Notes: generated by a model from the sequence alone, not told the origin. Shown: positions 1-7,276, numbered from the stretch's first letter. The stretch is 64,000 bases of DNA from JAOPZW01 sp963764585 (GCA_963764585.1 CAVXTB010000001.1:124001-188000), one strand, 5' to 3'. Program-made: numbers and translations.

Positions 1-670
1 CGGAGGCCAGAGCGAGGCGGTCGGCGCGCCCGCGGACCGCGCTGCGGTCGGCGTCGCGCTCGATGTGGAAGCGCAGCTCGCGAACCGCGCGGGTGGTCCC
101 CGGCAGCGGGCGCCCGAGTACCCGGCAGACCTCGGCGTAGAGCAGCACGTAGCGGTGGCGGCGGCGGATGTGGGCGCGCTCGTGCGCCATCGCGGCGGCG
201 AGCTCGGCGTCGTCGAGGCGCGCCAGCGCGCCCGCGGAGACCACGAGCGTCGGGCGCGTGAGGCCGGCGGCCGCGAGCATCACGTCCTCGCCGCCGACGA
301 TGACGCTCCCGCCGGGCCCCTCGCCCAGCGGCGAGCGCACGAGGCGGCGGACGGCGACCGTCGCCTGCACGACGCGCGCGAGCGCCCACAGCAGCGAGAC
401 CGCGAGCGCCAGGCCACCGAGCGCCGCCGCGGCGTGGCCGGCGACCTGGTGGTGCGGCGCGCACGGCCATTCGGCGACGGCGCGCAGCAGGTGGCCGGGA
501 TGCAGCAGCAGAAGCGCCCCGGCGACGGTGCCCACCACGACGAGCGCGCGCAGCCCCAGCGCAGCGCCCCAGAGCAGGCAGGCGGCGGCGGGATCGGCGC
601 GTTCGAGGCGCAGCAGCTGTGGAAGGACGATGCCCCCGAACGCCGCGGCGACAAGCGCCGCTGCGGTCAT
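1..670 (-). CDS. M56-family (BlaR1-like) membrane metallopeptidase, 3' end missing
   Basis: The gene starts with ATG at 670 and is still open at the window edge, so only the first 223 or so residues are visible. The N-terminal half has several hydrophobic segments. It is followed by a zinc-protease HExxH motif (HERAH, coded at 184-170, His at about residue 163). This is the layout of M56 peptidases, membrane proteases that commonly cleave a partner BlaI/MecI repressor. The start overlaps the stop of the blaI-like gene by 4 bp (ATGA at 667-670), so the two are probably translationally coupled and act together. The trigger cannot be told; the missing C-terminus could hold a sensor domain. Confidence 0.8.
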   Translation of the reverse strand, partial: MTAAALVAAAFGGIVLPQLLRLERADPAAACLLWGAALGLRALVVVGTVAGALLLLHPGHLLRAVAEWPCAPHHQVAGHAAAALGGLALAVSLLWALARVVQATVAVRRLVRSPLGEGPGGSVIVGGEDVMLAAAGLTRPTLVVSAGALARLDDAELAAAMAHERAHIRRRHRYVLLYAEVCRVLGRPLPGTTRAVRELRFHIERDADRSAVRGRADRLALAS

Positions 671-1059
671 CGCATGCGCTCCGTGGCGACCTGCTCCGCG
701 AGCCGGCCGAGCTCGGCCGCCTCGTTGCGCGGGAGGCTGCCGATCAGCTGGGCCAGCGCGACCTGGCGGGCCTGCGCCGACGCGCCGCGCAGCGTGTGCT
801 CCATCGAGCGCGACAGGTACTCGGCCTCGCTGAGCCGCGGGGCGTAGACGATGACGTGACCCTCGCGCCGGCGACCCAGCAGCCCGCGCTCGGCCAAGCG
901 GTTGAGCACGGTCTGCACGGTGTTGTACGCGCGGGTGGGTGGTGAGGACTCGGGTGGGAGCGCCTGGCGGATCTGCTCCACGGTGCCTTCGCTGAGGCGC
1001 CAGATGGCGGCCATGATCTGCGTCTGGAGCTCTCCCTGCAGCGGGGTTACCTCGGTCAT
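667..1059 (-). CDS. BlaI/MecI-family transcriptional repressor
   Basis: This 130-residue protein has the winged-helix of BlaI/MecI/CopY repressors. The N-terminal part reads MTEVTPLQGELQTQIMAAIW and continues through a recognition region around YNTVQTVLNRLAERGLL, with a helical dimerisation and cleavage region after it. The ATG at 1059 gives the family's usual length; longer in-frame extensions run into antisense of other genes. It is first in a two-gene unit with the M56 protease downstream (4-bp overlap), the classic repressor/anti-repressor protease pair. No beta-lactamase gene is visible, so the target may lie outside the window or be the operon itself. I saw no clear TACA...TGTA dyad upstream. 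Confidence 0.88.
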   Translation of the reverse strand: MTEVTPLQGELQTQIMAAIWRLSEGTVEQIRQALPPESSPPTRAYNTVQTVLNRLAERGLLGRRREGHVIVYAPRLSEAEYLSRSMEHTLRGASAQARQVALAQLIGSLPRNEAAELGRLAEQVATERMR

Positions 1060-1114
1060 GGCTGGCCATGATCGCAGAGCGGGTCGCGGCGCGGCGAAGG
1101 TGGAGCTGGCCGTA

Positions 1115-1143
1115 TCGACAGGACCGCGGCCCGCGCCTACGGT
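1115..1143 (+). promoter_or_regulatory. Possible sigma70-type promoter for the ABM/SnoaL gene
   Basis: TCGACA (1115-1120), a 17-nt spacer, then TACGGT (1138-1143). The -35 fits the consensus at 5 of 6 positions and the -10 only weakly. It lies 36 nt before the GTG/ATG region of the plus-strand gene at 1180, which has the ribosome site GAGGAG just upstream. It is the only promoter-like pair I could find in the 120-bp divergent spacer. Confidence 0.35.
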
Positions 1144-1179
1144 CGGGCCACGGGGGCAGCCAACGATTGAGGAGAGGCC

Positions 1180-1983
1180 ATGCCCGTGACGTACTTCGTC
1201 CGCATGCGTGCGCTGGAGGGGCGGGAGGACTCCGTGCGCGAGCTGCTGCTGTCGAACGTCGAGCGCATCGACGCCGGCGAGCGCGGCAATCTCGTCTTCG
1301 CGGTGCACCGCTCGACCGAGGACCCGCGGGAGTTCTGGCTGTACGAGACGTGGACGGACGACGCCGCCGTGGAGGCCCACGAGAGCGGCCCGGCCTTCCG
1401 CGCCTACAAGGACGCGCTGCGCCCGCTGGTCGACCCCGACACGCTCGTGTTCGGCAACGCCGAGCCGCTCGCCGTCCGTGGCTACGCGCTCGCCGGCGAC
1501 GAGGGCGACTCGCTCGCGCGGCGCTTCGTGCGCGCGCTGGGGACCAACGACCCCGAGCTGCTCGACGCCATCTACGACCCCGACGTCGTCCTCTACACGC
1601 CGCTGGCCTGGCCCGTGCGCGGCCGCGACGCCGTGAAGGCGTTCGTCGAGCAGTTCCACATCGCCAACCCGCGGCTGCACGTCACGCTGCACGACGAGTT
1701 CACCTCGGCCGACGGCGGGCGCGCGTGCTTTCGCTTCGTGATCCACTTCCACAACACGGGCCCGTTCTACGGCAACCCACCCACCGGCGAGCGCGGCACG
1801 ATGAGCGAGACGCACGCCGTGCGGCTGCGCGACGGGCGCATCGTCGAGCAGTTCGTGGGCGACAACAACTTCTCGATGCCCCACCAGGAGCTCGTGACCT
1901 GGGGCATGGACTACCCGACCGACACGCCCGACCCGTCGCCGGCGCTCGCGTCCGCCGGCCGCGACGCTCAGCCGACCATGTGA
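1180..1983 (+). CDS. Two-domain protein: ABM monooxygenase-like plus SnoaL-like
   Basis: 267 residues. Residues 1-100 form an antibiotic-biosynthesis-monooxygenase (ABM) ferredoxin-like domain (TYFVRMRALEGREDSVRELL, then FWLYETWTDDAAVEAH and the PAFRAY helix). Residues about 110-245 form a SnoaL/NTF2-like cone domain (RFVRALGTNDPELLDAIYDP, VRGRDAVKAFVEQF, EQFVGDNNF). Each family normally occurs as a stand-alone small enzyme or binding protein, so this is a fusion. The substrate is unknown. The ATG follows GAGGAGAGGCC, a good ribosome site. The 3' end overlaps the convergent GNAT gene by 16 bp. ABM domains often oxidise small aromatic or quinone compounds without cofactor; whether this one does cannot be told. 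Confidence 0.78.
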   Translation: MPVTYFVRMRALEGREDSVRELLLSNVERIDAGERGNLVFAVHRSTEDPREFWLYETWTDDAAVEAHESGPAFRAYKDALRPLVDPDTLVFGNAEPLAVRGYALAGDEGDSLARRFVRALGTNDPELLDAIYDPDVVLYTPLAWPVRGRDAVKAFVEQFHIANPRLHVTLHDEFTSADGGRACFRFVIHFHNTGPFYGNPPTGERGTMSETHAVRLRDGRIVEQFVGDNNFSMPHQELVTWGMDYPTDTPDPSPALASAGRDAQPTM

Positions 1984-2699
1984 ACCATCGTCGTGCCCGC
2001 GCGCCGGAAGCCGGCGCGCTCGTAGACGCGCTCGGCGCCGTCGTCGCCCGGCGTGAGGAAGCACAGCTCGGCGCCGGCGGCGAAGCCGTCTGCGGCCACG
2101 GCCGCGGTCAGCGCGGCCGCGATGCCGCGGCGCCGGAAGCGCTCGCGCACCCCGATGCCGGCAAGCTCGCTGACGCCCTCGGCGATCTCGCTGCGCGACG
2201 CGGCCCCGGCGGGCGCGCCCTCGGCGCGCGCGAGCATCCCGCGGCCCTGGTAGGCGGCGACCTCGGCCTCGGTCGGCGGCTCGGCGCCGAAGGCCTCGGC
2301 CGCGACCTCGAGCAGCGCGCGCGCATCGCCCGCCTGGATCGCGCGCGCGATGACGACGCCGTCGGGCGCCGGCACCTCGCGCACGTCCCGCGCGAGCAGG
2401 GTCATGACCGGGAAGTGGCCCTCGAGCTCGAAGCCGGCCGCGGCGAGCGCCTCCTCGAGGCCGGGCGCGCACTCGCCGACGAACTCCAGTCGCGGCCGCA
2501 GGCCATGGGTGGCGAACACGCGGCGCAGCTCGTCGATCGCGATCCACGCGTCGGCGCCGTCGTCGGGCACCGCGTAGTTGAGCATCGGATGGTCGGAGTT
2601 GCGGTGGCGGTAGAAGGTGAACGCTCCCGCGCGCACGGCATCGCGCGTGGCCGCGTTGACCGCCCGGATCGAGCGCTGCACGCGCGCCGCGACGTTCAT
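1968..2699 (-). CDS. GNAT-family N-acetyltransferase
   Basis: 243 residues. The C-terminal half carries the GNAT acetyl-CoA site: ELAGIGVRERFRRRGIAAAL contains the R/Q-x-x-G-x-G/A signature (RRRGIA), followed by a beta-bulge strand and YERAGFRRAGT near the end. The N-terminal half (residues 1-100) looks like a degenerate GNAT fold, as in tandem-domain members. It would transfer acetyl from acetyl-CoA to an amine of unknown identity. The ATG at 2699 overlaps the stop of the phosphoesterase gene (ATGA), suggesting a two-gene operon. Confidence 0.82.
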   Translation of the reverse strand: MNVAARVQRSIRAVNAATRDAVRAGAFTFYRHRNSDHPMLNYAVPDDGADAWIAIDELRRVFATHGLRPRLEFVGECAPGLEEALAAAGFELEGHFPVMTLLARDVREVPAPDGVVIARAIQAGDARALLEVAAEAFGAEPPTEAEVAAYQGRGMLARAEGAPAGAASRSEIAEGVSELAGIGVRERFRRRGIAAALTAAVAADGFAAGAELCFLTPGDDGAERVYERAGFRRAGTTMVHMVG

Positions 2700-3193
2700 C
2701 CGAGATCGATCAGCTCGAAGCTCACCTCGCCATCTTCGCTGACGCGCGCGTCGCCCATCGTGTGGGTCGGCTGGCGGCGGCGGTCGGTCGGGCTTCCCGG
2801 GTTGAAGATCTGAAAGCCCGTCGCGTCGTCGCGCTCGTGCAGCGGGATGTGCGAGTGGCCGAAGACGACGGCGTCGGCGTCGCGGAAGCGCTGCTGCAGG
2901 CGCGCGAGGCGCCCGCCGGCGGCGCCGGCGTCGTGGACCATCGCGATGCGGGCGCCCGCGACGGTCACCATCCGCGCCGACGGCAGCATGCGCCGCAACG
3001 CCTCTTCGTCGACGTTACCGTGCACCGCGGCGACGGGCGGGCCGAGCCGTTGCAGGTCCGCGAGGACCGCGGCGGCGACGAAGTCGCCGGCGTGCAGGAT
3101 GAGATCGGCCGCGCGCAGGCGCTCGACGCACGCAGCGGGCAGCGCGCGCCCGCCGCGCGGCAGGTGCGTGTCGGACACGATCGCCAGGCGCAA
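2696..3193 (-). CDS. Metallophosphoesterase, YfcE/MJ0936 type
   Basis: 165 residues with every motif of the small calcineurin-like phosphodiesterases: DTH (residues 8-10), GDF (36-38), HGNVDE, and GHSHIP near residue 115, followed by NPGS. These residues hold a dinuclear metal centre. Such proteins hydrolyse phosphodiesters; the natural substrate is often unknown. It sits just upstream of the GNAT gene with a 4-bp overlap, and 3 nt from the glycosyl hydrolase-like gene's end, so it may be part of a longer minus-strand transcript. Confidence 0.9.
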   Translation of the reverse strand: MRLAIVSDTHLPRGGRALPAACVERLRAADLILHAGDFVAAAVLADLQRLGPPVAAVHGNVDEEALRRMLPSARMVTVAGARIAMVHDAGAAGGRLARLQQRFRDADAVVFGHSHIPLHERDDATGFQIFNPGSPTDRRRQPTHTMGDARVSEDGEVSFELIDLG

Positions 3194-3196
3194 GGC

Positions 3197-4117
3197 CTAG
3201 GAGCCGCCGAGCTTGCGGGCCGCCCGCTGCGTGAGCACCCGCTGGAGCACCTTGTAGGCCGGGCGCGGCTTGCCGGTCGGCCCGATCAGCGCCGAGTCCC
3301 ACGTGCTCGGGCCCGGGTAGCTGTTCCAGTGGTACAGGTAGACGCGCGTGATCCGGCGGCTGAGCGGCACGAGGTGGTCGAAGACGAAGCGCGTCGCCTT
3401 GGCGGCGTGATCGGCCGACTCGGGGAAGGTCACCTTGTTGCGGTTCGTGCGCGACACGATGCCGCCGGTCTCGGTGAACCAGATCAGCGCGTGGCCGGTG
3501 GCCTTCAGCAGGCGCCGCGTGCCGGTGGTGCGCAGGCGGTTGGCGTCGACGTAGTTGTGCAGCCCCCAGTAGCGCGGCTCGACGCCCGCCGCGCGCCGGA
3601 ACGCCTTCACCCACGATGTCATGTTCGGCATGTCGAGGACCTCGGCCGCGAGGATCCGGCAGCTCGCGCACTCGCGATGCAGCTTGCGCCAGTAGGCGGC
3701 CACGAGCTGCGGGCGATGGCAGGTCGGCTCACCGCAGTGGTTGGCCTCGTTCCAGCTGGCGTACTCGGTCACCCACGGGTAGCGCGCGCGGAAGCGGCGG
3801 AACTCGTAGAGCAGGCGCTCGGGCGTCGGCAGCAGCCGGCGGTTCGTGCTCGAGTGGGTGAAGGAGATCAGCGGGTCGACGCCGGCCGAGCGCGCGCCCG
3901 CCATCCAGGCGTCGAGCTCGGCGGTCTGCGTCGGGCTGGTGAGCGCGTCCCACGGCACGGCGCGGCGCGCGAACTGGAAGCCGGCGGCCAGGAAGCGCGG
4001 ATCGCTGAACATGTCCGGCTTCTGGTCGGCGATGCCGATCGTGAGCGCGTGCGCGGGCGCCGCGACCGAGAGGGCGGCGAGCAGCACGGCGAGCGGCGCG
4101 GCGAGGCGGATCGGCAT
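3197..4117 (-). CDS. Secreted glycosyl hydrolase-like protein (clan GH-A type)
   Basis: 306 residues beginning with a signal peptide (residues 1-24, cleavage after AHA). The mature part resembles a GH-A TIM barrel: YASWNEANHCG carries the acid/base candidate Glu124 in the family's typical N-E pair, and IWFTETGG carries the nucleophile candidate Glu216. The spacing of about 90 residues fits clan GH-A. Family assignment (GH39-like, GH5-like or another) cannot be made by eye, and the sugar substrate is unknown. It is on the same strand as the phosphoesterase and cupin genes, with short gaps on both sides. Confidence 0.7.
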   Translation of the reverse strand: MPIRLAAPLAVLLAALSVAAPAHALTIGIADQKPDMFSDPRFLAAGFQFARRAVPWDALTSPTQTAELDAWMAGARSAGVDPLISFTHSSTNRRLLPTPERLLYEFRRFRARYPWVTEYASWNEANHCGEPTCHRPQLVAAYWRKLHRECASCRILAAEVLDMPNMTSWVKAFRRAAGVEPRYWGLHNYVDANRLRTTGTRRLLKATGHALIWFTETGGIVSRTNRNKVTFPESADHAAKATRFVFDHLVPLSRRITRVYLYHWNSYPGPSTWDSALIGPTGKPRPAYKVLQRVLTQRAARKLGGS

Positions 4118-4129
4118 GTCGGTCGGCGA

Positions 4130-4513
4130 CTAGTTACCCGCTGGAGCCTGATGATCGACCAGGACGGTGTCCTCGTGCGAGTACGCGGGCGCGCAGCAGC
4201 ACAGCAGCACGAGCGGCTCCTCGCCGGTGTTGACGAGCGTGTGGACCTCGCCGGGCGGGATCACGACGCAGTCGCCGGCGGCGATGTCGCGCTCCTCGTC
4301 GCCGAGCGTCATGCGCCCGCGCCCGGAGGTGAAGAAGTACAGCTCCTCGGCGGCGCGATGGTAGTGGGCGATCGTGCGCCCGCCGACGGGGACCGTCGCC
4401 TCGGCGAGGGACTGGTTGCGCGCCGGCGTCCACGCCGGGCCGACGATCTCGCGGATGGTCGAGCCGTCGAGCGTGGTGAACGGCTCGAGCTGTTCGAGCT
4501 TGGAGAGGTGCAT
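4130..4513 (-). CDS. Small cupin-domain protein
   Basis: 127 residues forming a single cupin barrel: motif 1 is HYHRAAEELYFFTSGRG (HxH-like plus Glu) and motif 2 is PPGEVHTLVNTG, supplying the usual His/Glu metal ligands. Function is open (isomerase, dioxygenase or binding). The ATG at 4513 has no clear Shine-Dalgarno site. Instead a perfect 13-bp hairpin ends 6 nt before it, which may limit translation or end the preceding transcript. Confidence 0.82.
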   Translation of the reverse strand: MHLSKLEQLEPFTTLDGSTIREIVGPAWTPARNQSLAEATVPVGGRTIAHYHRAAEELYFFTSGRGRMTLGDEERDIAAGDCVVIPPGEVHTLVNTGEEPLVLLCCCAPAYSHEDTVLVDHQAPAGN

Positions 4514-4519
4514 CGCGAA

Positions 4520-4550
4520 GCGTCCCGCCGGCTCGCTGCCGGCGGGACGC
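4520..4550 (-). terminator. Perfect 13-bp hairpin between small ORF and cupin
   Basis: GCGTCCCGCCGGC (4520-4532) and GCCGGCGGGACGC (4538-4550) pair perfectly around a 5-nt loop. It lies 18 nt after the stop of the 62-residue gene and just before the cupin start on the same strand. There is no T-run, as is common in high-GC actinobacteria. It could be a terminator or a structure controlling cupin translation. Confidence 0.6.
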
Positions 4551-4568
4551 GGACGCTATCGAAGTCGC

Positions 4569-4757
4569 TTACGCCAGGACGCGGCGCGCGCGCTCGCGGT
4601 CCAGCCGCTGGGCGGCGGAGGCCAGCGCGTACGCCGCGCCTCCGCGCAGCCTTCCGGGGGGCGGCTGCCCCCGGCCGGGGCGCTCGTAAGCGCGCCGGTT
4701 GCGGTCGGCGACGGGCGGATAGGCCTTCGCGAACTCCTGGTGGAACTGGCTGTACAC
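4569..4757 (-). CDS. Small conserved-looking hypothetical protein, 62 residues
   Basis: I chose the GTG at 4757 because AAGGGAG sits 5 nt upstream; the longer ATG form at 4811 has no such site. The protein (V/MYSQFHQEFAKAYPPVADRN...) is hydrophilic, basic, with no signal peptide or membrane segment. It has a proline/glycine-rich middle (ERPGRGQPPPGRLRGG) and an alanine/arginine-rich C-terminal helix. I do not recognise a family. It is followed by a strong hairpin and preceded by a 368-bp gene-free stretch with another structured element. Confidence 0.5.
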   Translation of the reverse strand: MYSQFHQEFAKAYPPVADRNRRAYERPGRGQPPPGRLRGGAAYALASAAQRLDRERARRVLA

Positions 4758-4873
4758 GGTGCTCCCTTCGGGACGGAATGGTCTGACCCGTCCGGGGAAA
4801 CGTGCTGCCAAGAAGAGGAAGCTCGGCCCCGGGCGGTGTGCCCGCGGCCGAACGCAAGACGCGCTAGGTCGCG

Positions 4874-4930
4874 GACCCGCTACAAGCGGCGAGGACGCCC
4901 ATCGGCGTCTGAATGTCGAAGTAGCGGGTC
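4874..4930 (-). other. Nested hairpin upstream of the small gene
   Basis: The outer arms GACCCGCTAC (4874-4883) and GTAGCGGGTC (4921-4930) are perfect 10-bp complements. Inside them GACGCC (4894-4899), loop CATC, GGCGTC (4904-4909) forms a second stem. This could fold into a two-stem RNA in the leader of the 62-residue gene on the minus strand. I recognise no known riboswitch class. Confidence 0.45.
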
Positions 4931-5031
4931 ATCGCAAGCCACGGTAGCTGGTCGCGCGCGGGAGCGCAATTGTGGTTAACCGCACACTTACGCCTGGCTG
5001 CGCGGAGCGCGGCGGCGCCCCTTAACGGCGC

Positions 5032-5056
5032 GACCCCGGCAGGAGGGGCCGGGGTC
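5032..5056 (-). terminator. Terminator-like hairpin after the R2lox gene
   Basis: GACCCCGGC (5032-5040), loop AGGAGGG, GCCGGGGTC (5048-5056): a perfect 9-bp stem. It begins 70 nt downstream of the R2lox stop codon on the minus strand. It lacks a T-tract. Confidence 0.5.
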
Positions 5057-5125
5057 GTGATCGCCGGGTATCGCGAGGAGTGGGCCGCTCTTACCCGGCG
5101 TCCGGAGCTTCCATTCACCGACTTG

Positions 5126-6028
5126 CTAGGCGGCGACCGTCGGCAGCCCGATGCCAATGACCTTCAGGCGCCGCGTCAGCGCCGTGAAGGCGAACTCGTT
5201 CATCTCCTGGCTGGAGTAGCCCATGAACTCGTACTCGTCGCCGAGCTCGTAGCCGGGCGGAACGAGCACGCCGGCGGCGGCCGGCAGCAGCGCCATCAGC
5301 CGATCTTGCATGCGCTGCGCGTGAGCGGGGTCGCCGGCCTTGGACTGCAGGAACCAGGTGCCGTAGGCGACGTGGCGGTGCTCGTCCTGCGAGATCTTCG
5401 CGAAGCCGAAGCGATGGCCGGGCAGGACGTCCTCGCGCTCCATCCAGCTCGACTGGAAGTACTGGCCGGTCAGGGCGAGCGTGCCCTCGATGACCATGTG
5501 GTAGGTCACGACGAAGTCGATCTTGGCCTCGACGTCGCGCGGGTTGTCCACGAGCGCCTGGTTGGCGTTGACGAGGTGCTCGTCGAAAAGCGCGATGTAG
5601 TGCTCGTTGAGCTGGGCGCGGCAGCGGTCGAGGCGGTCCTCGAAGCTGCCGTCGTACTGCAGGACCTGCTCGTAGAGGCGGTTGAAGTGCTGGGCGTGGC
5701 GCGCCTCGTCGACCTGCTGGGTGGTGAGGAAGGCCTCCTCGTGCTGGTCCTCGTAGGCCATGACCAGCCCGCTGAACTGGGTGGTGACGCGCTCCTCGCC
5801 GACGAAGAAGTTCGCCAGCCCCCAGGAGGCCTCGTCGCGCTGCTCGTCGGACATCGCCTCCCAGTCGCGACGGTCCTGGGCGAAGTCGATCTCGTGCGAC
5901 CTCCAGTTCTGTCGCTCCCACAGCTCGTAGAGCTGACGGGGCGTCATGAGCTGGATGTTCGCCAGCTTCGATTCGTCGCTGATCGTCGCGACGTCGCCCT
6001 GCGTGGTGAAGTCGAGCAGGCTCGGCAT
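5126..6028 (-). CDS. R2-like ligand-binding oxidase (R2lox)
   Basis: 300 residues from ATG 6028; longer frames run through the TetR operator and are rejected. It is a ferritin-like helical bundle with the six metal ligands of the R2/R2lox fold: Glu78 (GEERV), Glu108 and His111 (EARH), Glu181 (IEG), Glu216 and His219 (EHRH). It also has the R2lox-specific pair Val81 and Tyr176, which in Mycobacterium tuberculosis Rv0233 (Val71/Tyr162) become joined by an ether crosslink beside a Mn/Fe centre. Genuine ribonucleotide reductase R2 proteins lack that pair, so I do not call it nrdB. No R1 gene is nearby. It is divergent from a TetR gene across a perfect palindrome. The natural substrate is unknown. 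Confidence 0.85.
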   Translation of the reverse strand: MPSLLDFTTQGDVATISDESKLANIQLMTPRQLYELWERQNWRSHEIDFAQDRRDWEAMSDEQRDEASWGLANFFVGEERVTTQFSGLVMAYEDQHEEAFLTTQQVDEARHAQHFNRLYEQVLQYDGSFEDRLDRCRAQLNEHYIALFDEHLVNANQALVDNPRDVEAKIDFVVTYHMVIEGTLALTGQYFQSSWMEREDVLPGHRFGFAKISQDEHRHVAYGTWFLQSKAGDPAHAQRMQDRLMALLPAAAGVLVPPGYELGDEYEFMGYSSQEMNEFAFTALTRRLKVIGIGLPTVAA

Positions 6029-6045
6029 GCGCGGATGGGACCAGA

Positions 6046-6066
6046 AACTTGACAGTGCGTCAAGTT
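6046..6066. promoter_or_regulatory. TetR-type palindromic operator
   Basis: AACTTGAC (6046-6053), 5-nt spacer AGTGC, GTCAAGTT (6059-6066): perfect 8-bp arms. It lies in the 64-bp spacer between the divergent R2lox and TetR genes. TTGACA/TTGACG within it could serve as -35 elements, so a bound TetR dimer would block RNA polymerase in one or both directions. Confidence 0.75.
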
Positions 6067-6092
6067 GCCTGCGCCGGGTAGGCTCAACGTGT

Positions 6093-6710
6093 ATGGCGTC
6101 CGTGGAGCCCCGCGAGGAAGTGCCGCTCACCGCCAAGCGTGCGGCGGTTCAGGCGGCTGTGCTCGACGCGACCGAGGCCCTGCTCTCGGAGGGGGCCTCG
6201 TACGCGGATCTCAACATCGAGCGCATCGCCACGCGTGCGGGCATCTCGCGCACCGCGTTCTACTTCTACTTCCGCGACAAGCGCGAGCTGCTCATGCGGC
6301 TCACCGAGGACGTCAACGAGCTGCTCTACCAGCAGGCCGACATCTGGTTCTCCGGCGCCGGCGCGCCCGAGCCCGAGATCCGCGAGGCGCTCACCAACAT
6401 CGCGTCGCTCTACGCCGAGCACGGCGTGCTGCTGCGGGCGATCGTCGAGGTCTCGACCTACGACGACGAGGTCGCGCAGTTCTGGCGCGGCATGCTCGGG
6501 CGCTTCGTCGACGCCAGCCGCCGGCGCATCGAGGCCGAGCAGGAGGTCGGGCTCTCGGTCGCGCGCGGCGCCCAGGCGACCGCCTTCGCCCTGTGCTGGA
6601 TGACCGAGCGCACGATGTACCAGCACCTCGTGCAGGGCGGCCCGATGACGTCCGACGAGATGGTCGACGCCCTCGTCGGGATCTGGCTGCACTCGGTCTA
6701 CGGCTCGTAG
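6093..6710 (+). CDS. TetR/AcrR-family regulator, divergent from R2lox
   Basis: 205 residues from ATG 6093. The N-terminal helix-turn-helix is clear: NIERIATRAGISRTAFYFYF then RDKRELL, the standard TetR DNA-binding domain (residues about 25-70). The helical C-terminal part would bind a ligand and dimerise. It is transcribed away from R2lox over a perfect palindrome, so it very probably controls that gene and itself. In M. tuberculosis the R2lox gene Rv0233 also sits next to a TetR-like gene (Rv0232), so the pairing appears conserved. The ligand is unknown, perhaps a fatty acid or lipid given the R2lox cavity. Confidence 0.88.
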   Translation: MASVEPREEVPLTAKRAAVQAAVLDATEALLSEGASYADLNIERIATRAGISRTAFYFYFRDKRELLMRLTEDVNELLYQQADIWFSGAGAPEPEIREALTNIASLYAEHGVLLRAIVEVSTYDDEVAQFWRGMLGRFVDASRRRIEAEQEVGLSVARGAQATAFALCWMTERTMYQHLVQGGPMTSDEMVDALVGIWLHSVYGS

Positions 6711-6716
6711 CTCGCG

Positions 6717-7166
6717 CTACGGCGAGGCGTGCAAGGTCACCGCCAGGCGGTTCCAGGCGTTGCTCGTCATGACGAGGAACAGCAGCGCGCCGAGCTCGGC
6801 CTCGGAGAACTGCTCGGCGGCCTCGTCGTAGATCGCGTCCGGGACGCCGTGCGGGCCGATCCGCGTGACGGACTCGGTGAGCGCCAGTGCCGCGCGCTCG
6901 CGCTCGTCGAACCACGTGGGCGCCTCGCGCCAGCCGGCGAGCACGTGCAGACGCTCGTGGCGCTCGCCCGCCTTCACTGCGTCGCGCGTGTGCATGTTCA
7001 GGCAGTAGGCGCAGCCGTTGATCTGCGAGGCGCGGATCTTGACGAGCTCCTGCAACAGCGGATCGAGGCCGGCATCGGCCACCGCGGCGTCGAGGGCGAT
7101 CATCGCCTGGTAGAGCTCGGGGACGGCGCGCTTGGCGTTCAGTCGGGAGGAGGTGGTCGTGGGCAT
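6717..7166 (-). CDS. AhpD-like alkylhydroperoxidase / carboxymuconolactone decarboxylase family protein
   Basis: 149 residues. The family signature ASQINGCAYCLNMHTRDA has the redox CxxC pair (CAYC) and the following His, as in AhpD-type peroxidase partners. The last part (FLVMTSNAWNRLAVT) matches the family's closing helices. Proteins of this type reduce peroxides or act as general CMD-fold enzymes. It ends 6 nt past the TetR gene (convergent). An inverted repeat lies just upstream at 7185-7210. Confidence 0.88.
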   Translation of the reverse strand: MPTTTSSRLNAKRAVPELYQAMIALDAAVADAGLDPLLQELVKIRASQINGCAYCLNMHTRDAVKAGERHERLHVLAGWREAPTWFDERERAALALTESVTRIGPHGVPDAIYDEAAEQFSEAELGALLFLVMTSNAWNRLAVTLHASP

Positions 7167-7184
7167 GCCTCGAGGCTACGCGCC

Positions 7185-7210
7185 AAGTGGCCCCCTGGCG
7201 AGGGCCACTT
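7185..7210. repeat. Inverted repeat between the wecA-like and AhpD-like genes
   Basis: AAGTGGCCC (7185-7193), 8-nt spacer, GGGCCACTT (7202-7210), perfect 9-bp arms. It is 66 nt after the wecA-like stop and 19 nt before the AhpD-like start, both minus strand. It may be the operon terminator or an operator for the AhpD-like gene. Confidence 0.55.
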
Positions 7211-7276
7211 CGTGTATCGCGGAGTGGACCAATTCGGCGCCGCCGCCGCGCGCTGGACCAGCCGCGCGCCGGCGCA

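Larger units (their letters stand above)
4758..5125. other. Gene-free stretch with two inverted-repeat structures
   Basis: I found no convincing gene here. Two structures stand out: a nested hairpin at 4874-4930 and a terminator-like hairpin at 5032-5056. Part of the middle (about 4950-4990, CAATTGTGGTTAACC) is less GC-rich than the surroundings and could hold the promoter of the small minus-strand gene. A 22-codon minus-strand reading frame (4864-4932) overlaps the nested hairpin but has no ribosome site. Confidence 0.6.

Noticed and set aside
667..2547. 626-codon minus-strand frame over the ABM/SnoaL and GNAT genes
   Set aside because: Only its last 130 residues (BlaI) look like protein; the rest is an antisense or shifted-frame reading, rich in Arg/Ala/Gly, as expected from high GC.
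4864..4932. 22-codon frame starting MTRYFDIQTP
   Set aside because: No ribosome site and only 22 codons; mentioned as a possible leader peptide but not called as a gene.
5126..6136. Ribonucleotide reductase R2 (nrdB) call and the longer start at 6136
   Set aside because: The Val/Tyr crosslink pair fits R2lox, no R1 subunit is nearby, and the longer start would run through the TetR operator and into the TetR gene.
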